From positions 110,842-157,282 of the forward strand of contig NZ_KE159748.1 of assembly GCF_000403455.2 (NCBI RefSeq): a DNA stretch of 46,441 nt, in the 5' to 3' direction. Source of the stretch: Dorea sp. 5-2. Its GTDB lineage: Bacteria > Bacillota > Clostridia > Lachnospirales > Lachnospiraceae. This document shows, one piece after another, positions 41,981-46,441 of this stretch. A program made the position numbers and the translations under genes. The notes under the pieces are model-generated. The model searched no databases, had not been told where the DNA came from, and worked only from the letters and a program-made list of their open reading frames with translations. Numbering within the stretch: the first letter of the stretch is position 1; every line of letters starts with the position of its first letter.

Positions 41981-43219
41981 ATGCCGATGATCCGGCCTTT
42001 TAGAAGTGTTCGTCCCGCCAAGGACAAGGCGTCAGCAATCGCAGCGCTTCCTTATGATGTATATGACCGAGGAGAAGCGAAGAAAGCCGTAGAGAAGAAT
42101 CCGCTCTCTTTCCTCAGGATAGACCGTGCGGAGACGCAGTTTCCGGACGGGACCGATATGTATTCCCAGGAAGTCTATGACCGTGCGAGACAGACTCTGG
42201 AAGAGATGGTAGAAGACGGGTGCTTTATAACGGATGAAGAATCCTGCTATTATCTGTACGCTCTGACATATCAGGATCATACGCAGAACGGGATCGTAGG
42301 ATGTGCTTCGGTCGATGATTATCTGAACGGGGATATCCGCAGACACGAGAATACAAAAGAAGATAAAGAGAGGGACAGGATCCGTCATGTAGATACGCTG
42401 AACGCCCAGACGGGACCGATATTTCTGGCGTACCGCAGGCAGCTCCGGCTGGATCAGATCATCTGTAAGGTGAAGGAATCAGAGGCGCTTTATGATTTCG
42501 TCTCGGAGGACGGGATCCGGCATCAGGTATGGAAGATCCAGGAGGGCGAGGCGCTGACAGAGGAGATCGCTTTGTTGTTTTCCCGTATGGAATGTATCTA
42601 TATCGCAGACGGGCACCACAGAGCGGCGTCGGCTGTGAAGGTGGGGCTTAAGCGCCGTGCAGAGCATCCGGAGCATGACGGGACGGAGGAATTCAATTAT
42701 TTTCTTTCGGTGTTATTCCCGGCGGAGGAGTTGAAGATATTGGATTATAACCGTGTGGTGGAAGGACTGAACGGGTATACCTTTGAAGGGTTACTGAAAG
42801 AGATGGAAGAACGATTCCACATTACAGAGTGTGACGCGGCGTTCCACCCGGAACGTAAGGGTGTGATCGCGATGTACGGCAGGGGGAAATGGTATCGCTT
42901 GACGGCGAAAGAGGAATTGTACACGGGTGATCCGGTGGATGATCTTGACGTATCGATCCTGCAGGATCATGTCCTGGATCCGCTGCTTGGAATCCAGGAT
43001 CCGAAGACTGATCCAAGGCTGCGGTTTGTCGGGGGCGTCCGGGGGCTTGGCGAGCTGGTCCGGCTGACCGGGCAGACGTCTGAGAATGTGGCGTTTGCCA
43101 TGTACCCGACTTCTATGGAGGAGTTGCTTGCCGTGGCGGATTCGGGAAGGCTGATGCCTCCGAAATCAACCTGGTTCGAGCCCAAATTACGGAGCGGGCT
43201 ATTCATACACACGTTCTAA
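41981..43219 (+). CDS. DUF1015 family protein
   Basis: 412 residues from ATG 41981 with AGGAG upstream. The start MPMIRPFRSVRPAKDKASA and the segment YIADGHHRAASAVKVG are typical of DUF1015, a family often found by serine-biosynthesis genes in Clostridia. The biochemical role is not established to my knowledge. It is followed by a strong terminator. Confidence 0.85.
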   Translation: MPMIRPFRSVRPAKDKASAIAALPYDVYDRGEAKKAVEKNPLSFLRIDRAETQFPDGTDMYSQEVYDRARQTLEEMVEDGCFITDEESCYYLYALTYQDHTQNGIVGCASVDDYLNGDIRRHENTKEDKERDRIRHVDTLNAQTGPIFLAYRRQLRLDQIICKVKESEALYDFVSEDGIRHQVWKIQEGEALTEEIALLFSRMECIYIADGHHRAASAVKVGLKRRAEHPEHDGTEEFNYFLSVLFPAEELKILDYNRVVEGLNGYTFEGLLKEMEERFHITECDAAFHPERKGVIAMYGRGKWYRLTAKEELYTGDPVDDLDVSILQDHVLDPLLGIQDPKTDPRLRFVGGVRGLGELVRLTGQTSENVAFAMYPTSMEELLAVADSGRLMPPKSTWFEPKLRSGLFIHTF

Positions 43220-43226
43220 ACATAGG

Positions 43227-43287
43227 ATACCTTCAGAACGAACAGATAGATATAGAAAGATCTGTTCGCTCTGAAGGTATTTTTTTG
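43227..43287 (+). terminator. Strong terminator after the DUF1015 gene
   Basis: ATACCTTCAGA and TCTGAAGGTAT pair at the base and CGAACAGAT/ATCTGTTCG continues the stem, with one mismatch between them. A run of seven T follows. Confidence 0.92.
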
Positions 43288-43292
43288 GCGTT

Positions 43293-43341
43293 AAACAGTA
43301 TATAACACTTGACAACAGTTGTAAACTGTTATATACTGTTT
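43293..43341 (+). promoter_or_regulatory. gntR promoter with nested palindromic operators
   Basis: TTGACA (43309-43314) and TATACT (43332-43337) are spaced by 17 bases. Within and around them are two nested inverted repeats: AAACAGTATATAAC (43293-43306) with GTTATATACTGTTT (43328-43341), perfect over 14 bp, and AACAGTT-GTA-AACTGTT (43314-43330), perfect over 7 bp. The layout fits strong autorepression by the GntR product. Confidence 0.8.
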
Positions 43342-43360
43342 GCAACAAAGGAGGGATGGA

Positions 43361-43732
43361 ATGAAGTTGATCATTAATCATTCTTCCATGCAGCCGATCT
43401 ACGAACAGATCGTGGAGCAGATTAAAAATAAAGTCATGCATGGAGAACTTGAAGAAAATACGGCGCTCCCGTCGGTGAGAGTTCTGGCAAAGGAACTGAA
43501 GGTCAGCGCTCTGACCGTGAAGAAAGCATACGACGCGCTGGAAGAGGAAGGATTCGTGAACACGGTTCACGGAAAAGGAAGCTTTGTAGCTTTCGCCAAC
43601 CAGGAATTGCTATTGGAAGAGAAGAAGAAGGAAGTGGAAGCCGATCTGGAGAGAGCGATCCGGAAGGGCAGAAGCTGCGGGATGACAGATCCGGAGATCC
43701 GGACGTTATTCGAGATCATATTGGAAGATTAG
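43361..43732 (+). CDS. GntR-family regulator (YtrA type)
   Basis: 123 residues from ATG 43361 with AAAGGAGG upstream. The winged helix (QIVEQIKNKVMHGELEENTA, LPSVRVLAKELKVSALTVKKAYDALEEEGFV) is followed only by a short helical tail, as in YtrA-type repressors. These control the ABC transporter operons they belong to, here the next two genes. The nested palindromes upstream are its likely operators. Confidence 0.9.
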   Translation: MKLIINHSSMQPIYEQIVEQIKNKVMHGELEENTALPSVRVLAKELKVSALTVKKAYDALEEEGFVNTVHGKGSFVAFANQELLLEEKKKEVEADLERAIRKGRSCGMTDPEIRTLFEIILED

Positions 43733-43752
43733 GAAGAACCGGATGTTATGCG

Positions 43753-43785
43753 ATCCGGGCATTGTATGAGATCATGCTGGAAGAT
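43753..43785 (+). pseudogene. Duplicate of the gntR 3' end
   Basis: These 33 bases encode IRALYEIMLED in one frame and match the last codons of gntR (43697-43729, IRTLFEIILED) at 26 of 33 positions. It appears to be an old tandem duplication of the end of the gene in the gap before the ABC ATPase gene. Confidence 0.6.
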
Positions 43786-43808
43786 CAGCAGATTCGGAGG
43801 GTAGACAG

Positions 43809-44654
43809 ATGCTGAGACTTAGTAAAGTAAAGAAGGAATATAAAGGATTTCAACTGGACTGTACACTGGAAGTACAGGAAGGGTGTGTGACGGGGCTGAT
43901 CGGTAAGAACGGAGCGGGAAAGAGTACCACATTCAAGGCGATATTGGGACTGATCAGCACAGACGGAGGCAGTATAGAGATATTCGGTAAGCCGGTCTCA
44001 GAGATGAAGATCAGAGACCGGGAGGATATCGGAGTGGTCATGTCAGATTCAGGATTCAGCGGTTATCTGACGGTGCGAGACCTGATCCCGGTGCTTAAGA
44101 GTATGTATACGAACTTCCAGGAAGAAGAATTCCGGAGACAATGTGAGAAATTCTGGATTCCGACGGATAAAAAGATCAAGGAATTCTCCACCGGAATGAA
44201 GCGCAAGCTGCAGGTGCTGGCGGCGATCACACACGAGGCAAAGCTTCTGATCCTGGATGAGCCGACGGCGGGATTAGATGTGGTGGCGCGGGATAAGCTT
44301 CTTGATATGCTGCGCACCTATATGGAGCAGGAAGGGCGGGCAATATTGATCAGCTCACATATCTCGGGAGACTTAGAAGGTATCTGCGATGATATCTACA
44401 TGATCGACGAGGGAAAGATCGTGCTGTATGAAGAGACGGATGTGCTGCTTGACCGCTATGGGATCCTGAAGGTGACGAAAGAACAGTATGAAGAGCTTGA
44501 TCAGGAGTATATTCTCCGGTGTAAGAAAGAGGAATTCGGATATAGCTGCATGACAAGCCAGAGGCAGTTCTATCAGGAAAATTATCCGCAGATCACGGTG
44601 GAAAAGGGAAATATTGACGAGTTGATCATGATGATGGTAAGAGGTGAAGAGTAA
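43809..44654 (+). CDS. ABC transporter ATPase (YtrB-like)
   Basis: 281 residues. Walker A is GLIGKNGAGKST, the signature is the variant FSTGMKRKLQVL, Walker B is LLILDEPTAGLD and the switch histidine is in ISSHISGDLE. A C-terminal extension of about 70 residues follows the ATPase core. It pairs with the permease whose start overlaps its stop by one base. Regulated by the GntR gene upstream; the substrate is unknown, and YtrA-type systems often respond to cell-envelope stress. Confidence 0.92.
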   Translation: MLRLSKVKKEYKGFQLDCTLEVQEGCVTGLIGKNGAGKSTTFKAILGLISTDGGSIEIFGKPVSEMKIRDREDIGVVMSDSGFSGYLTVRDLIPVLKSMYTNFQEEEFRRQCEKFWIPTDKKIKEFSTGMKRKLQVLAAITHEAKLLILDEPTAGLDVVARDKLLDMLRTYMEQEGRAILISSHISGDLEGICDDIYMIDEGKIVLYEETDVLLDRYGILKVTKEQYEELDQEYILRCKKEEFGYSCMTSQRQFYQENYPQITVEKGNIDELIMMMVRGEE

Positions 44655-45310
44655 TGAAGGGATTATTGATCAAAGATTTTAAATTATTAAAAGGGCAGAA
44701 GCAGTTTTTTGCATCGGTTTTGATCGTGATGACTGTGTTCTTGATGACGAGCAACAACCTCTCGTTCGTCATCAGCTACATTACGGTCATGATGGGGATG
44801 CTGACGCTGACGACGATCAGCTATGATGAACATGAGAATGGTATGGGATATCTCTTTACACTTCCGGTCAGCCGGAAGGGATATGTCCGGGAGAAATATC
44901 TGTTCGGCATTATGACGACCCTGCCGGTGCTTGCCGTGGTCTCAGCCATAGCTTTTCTCGTGTCCGGAATCCGGCATATTGATTTTACAGTTGAAGAGTG
45001 GGGAGGCGCGATAATGGGAAGCATGCTGATTGTTACGATGATGCTGTCGCTTCTGATACCGATAGAGCTGAAGTTTGGGGCGGAGAGGAGCAGAATTGCG
45101 ATGACGCTTGTATTTGGAGGAGCTTTTGCGGTTGTATATATAGTTGCAAAGGCAAGCGAGTTCCTGGGGATCGACTGGAAGATCTGGCTTGACAGGCTTA
45201 ACGGACTAGACCTGCCGGTCGTCTGGGGTGCGTTTGCTGTGATCTGCGGGGGTGCCCTGGCAATATCCTATCTCTTTTCACTGCGGTTTTTGATGAGGCG
45301 GGAATTTTAA
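44654..45310 (+). CDS. ABC-2 type permease
   Basis: 218 residues with six predicted membrane helices, starting MKGLLIKDFKLLKGQKQFF. The cytoplasmic EHENGMGYLFTLPVSRKGYV stretch after helix 2 is typical of ABC2_membrane_5 permeases found with GntR and YtrB-like ATPases. It is translationally coupled to the ATPase. Confidence 0.88.
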   Translation: MKGLLIKDFKLLKGQKQFFASVLIVMTVFLMTSNNLSFVISYITVMMGMLTLTTISYDEHENGMGYLFTLPVSRKGYVREKYLFGIMTTLPVLAVVSAIAFLVSGIRHIDFTVEEWGGAIMGSMLIVTMMLSLLIPIELKFGAERSRIAMTLVFGGAFAVVYIVAKASEFLGIDWKIWLDRLNGLDLPVVWGAFAVICGGALAISYLFSLRFLMRREF

Positions 45311-45389
45311 GGATTCTTCATTTTTTGTAGGGAGATTATAGAGATTTTCATCTTATGATAAGTCTATGATGACAGAAAGGAAGATGCAT

Positions 45390-46253
45390 ATGTCTACTAT
45401 AATTAAAATCAAGAATCTGAATCAGTATTATGGCAGGAAGCAGGCGTTAAGAGATATCAATCTTACGATAGAAACCGGGATGTTCGGTCTTCTGGGGAGA
45501 AACGGAGCCGGAAAGACGACTTTGATGAAAGTGATCGCAACATTGCTTCCCCGGTCGGAGGGCATGGTCTCTGTGTGCGGAAGAAATACGCAGAAAGCCT
45601 CGGAGGTCAGAAAGATCGTGGGATATCTTCCGCAGGAATTCTCAATGTATCCGAATATGACCGTGTATGAGACGATGGATTATCTGGGGGTGTTGTCCGG
45701 GCTTGACCGGGCAAAGAGAAGGCAGCGGATCCCGAAGCTTCTTGAGAAGGTGAATCTTGAAGGAGATCAAAGGAAGAAGGTGAAGGCGTTATCAGGCGGT
45801 ATGAAGCGGAGGCTTGGCATCGCCCAGGCAATTCTTCATGATCCGAAAGTGCTGATCGTGGATGAACCGACAGCCGGGCTTGATCCGGAAGAGAGGGTCC
45901 GCTTCCGTAATCTTCTGTGTGAGATCGCAGAGGAACGGATCGTGATCTTGTCTACCCATATCGTTGGGGATATTGAGGCGACCTGTGAAGACATCGCCAT
46001 ATTGGACGAGGGAAGCGTAATCTATCGGGGGACGGTATCTGACCTGATCGCTATGACGGACGGGAAAGTTTATTCCGCCGAGATTAGCAAAAGAGAACTG
46101 GAGCTCTTAAAGAAAGACTATATTGTGACCAGTATGCTTACCCTGGGAAATAACGTGATGGCACGTTTTCTGGCAGAAGAGAAACCATTTGCGTCGGCGA
46201 AACTCTGTGAAGCCGGTGTGGAGGATGCATATATGTATCTGATGCACGAGTAG
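45390..46253 (+). CDS. ABC transporter ATPase
   Basis: 287 residues from ATG 45390, with AAGGAAG upstream. Walker A LLGRNGAGKTTLMK, Q-loop PQEFSMYPNMTVYE, signature LSGGMKRRLGIAQA, Walker B VLIVDEPTAGLD and switch histidine STHIVGD are intact. The C-terminus ends VEDAYMYLMHE, a normal end for this family. The last six bases lie within the terminal inverted repeat. No matching permease follows in the window, so the partner may lie beyond it or be lost. Confidence 0.92.
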   Translation: MSTIIKIKNLNQYYGRKQALRDINLTIETGMFGLLGRNGAGKTTLMKVIATLLPRSEGMVSVCGRNTQKASEVRKIVGYLPQEFSMYPNMTVYETMDYLGVLSGLDRAKRRQRIPKLLEKVNLEGDQRKKVKALSGGMKRRLGIAQAILHDPKVLIVDEPTAGLDPEERVRFRNLLCEIAEERIVILSTHIVGDIEATCEDIAILDEGSVIYRGTVSDLIAMTDGKVYSAEISKRELELLKKDYIVTSMLTLGNNVMARFLAEEKPFASAKLCEAGVEDAYMYLMHE

Positions 46254-46398
46254 TCTCGGAAAGTAACTGTATAGAGAAAAAAATAGCGGATTTTGTGTAT
46301 CAGATTTGGAGAAAAAGCGGACAGAGAAACAGCGTGCCTGATATTGTGGCGGAGTTTATCAATAGAGGGCATGACTTTAAGACCTCCCTTATGGCAGG
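46248..46398. repeat. Right copy of the 151-bp terminal inverted repeat
   Basis: Exact reverse complement of 1-151. It contains a plus-strand open frame that runs to a stop at 46403-46405 (IADFVYQIWRKSGQR, then PDIVAEFINRGHDF). No start codon or ribosome site is visible for it, and I do not recognise it. It may be the tail of a decayed gene. Confidence 0.95.
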
Positions 46399-46441
46399 TT
46401 TTTGAAAAATACAGATAGAAATGGAAAGCAGATTTATGCAG

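Overview
The window looks like a chromosomal piece of a gut Lachnospiraceae (Bacillota, Clostridia). This rests on gene content (tig-clpP-clpX-lon-ysxC, DUF3793, DUF1015, a T-box ahead of ilvB), AGGAGG-type ribosome binding sites and an SDR enzyme that strongly resembles clostridial 12-alpha-hydroxysteroid dehydrogenases. A bile-acid-transforming relative of Clostridium scindens/hylemonae or Dorea is a reasonable guess. I ran no database search.

Bases 1-11,450 are accessory DNA and hold the most interesting system. A Tn916-type tyrosine recombinase (6531-7718) and a small acidic lipoprotein gene lie between two 15-bp inverted copies of one sequence (6342-6356 and 8413-8427). A near-consensus promoter (TTGACA-16-TATAAT, 8387-8414) sits just inside the right copy and points outward. 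On each side, pointing away, is a parallel three-gene operon: LytR-CpsA-Psr (LCP) protein, class B sortase, secreted protein ending in SPKTGEF. As written, the right operon has the promoter and the left one has no comparable -35. Inversion of the 2-kb segment would hand the promoter to the left operon. I propose a self-contained either/or phase switch between two surface-protein assembly modules. A third, damaged module (sortase fragment plus intact substrate gene) lies at 415-1540. All three substrate genes are bracketed by complementary 17-nt sequences and preceded by a conserved hairpin. Between the modules lie a decayed type III toxin-antitoxin locus (antitoxin RNA repeats kept, toxin broken) and a RelB-like/PIN toxin-antitoxin pair.

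Bases 11,500-31,800 are core genome: a HisA-like isomerase, secA, prfB with its programmed frameshift, a threonine/aspartate cluster (hom, an archaeal-PGM-like probable homoserine kinase, lysC), a reverse-strand pair (XRE regulator, CYTH protein), a DJ-1 protein, a lipoprotein, the protein-quality-control block tig-clpP-clpX-lon, ysxC, an AI-2E family membrane protein, a sulfite/nitrite-reductase-like protein and tRNA-Gly(GCC).

Bases 31,900-46,253 hold the 12-alpha-HSDH-like SDR, a MATE exporter with a MarR regulator, a DUF3793 protein, thyA-folA, a glycosyltransferase, T-box-ilvB-ilvN with ilvE, a DUF1015 protein, and a GntR-regulated ABC transporter operon followed by another ABC ATPase. 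A 151-bp perfect inverted repeat lies at the two ends of the window (1-151 and 46248-46398).
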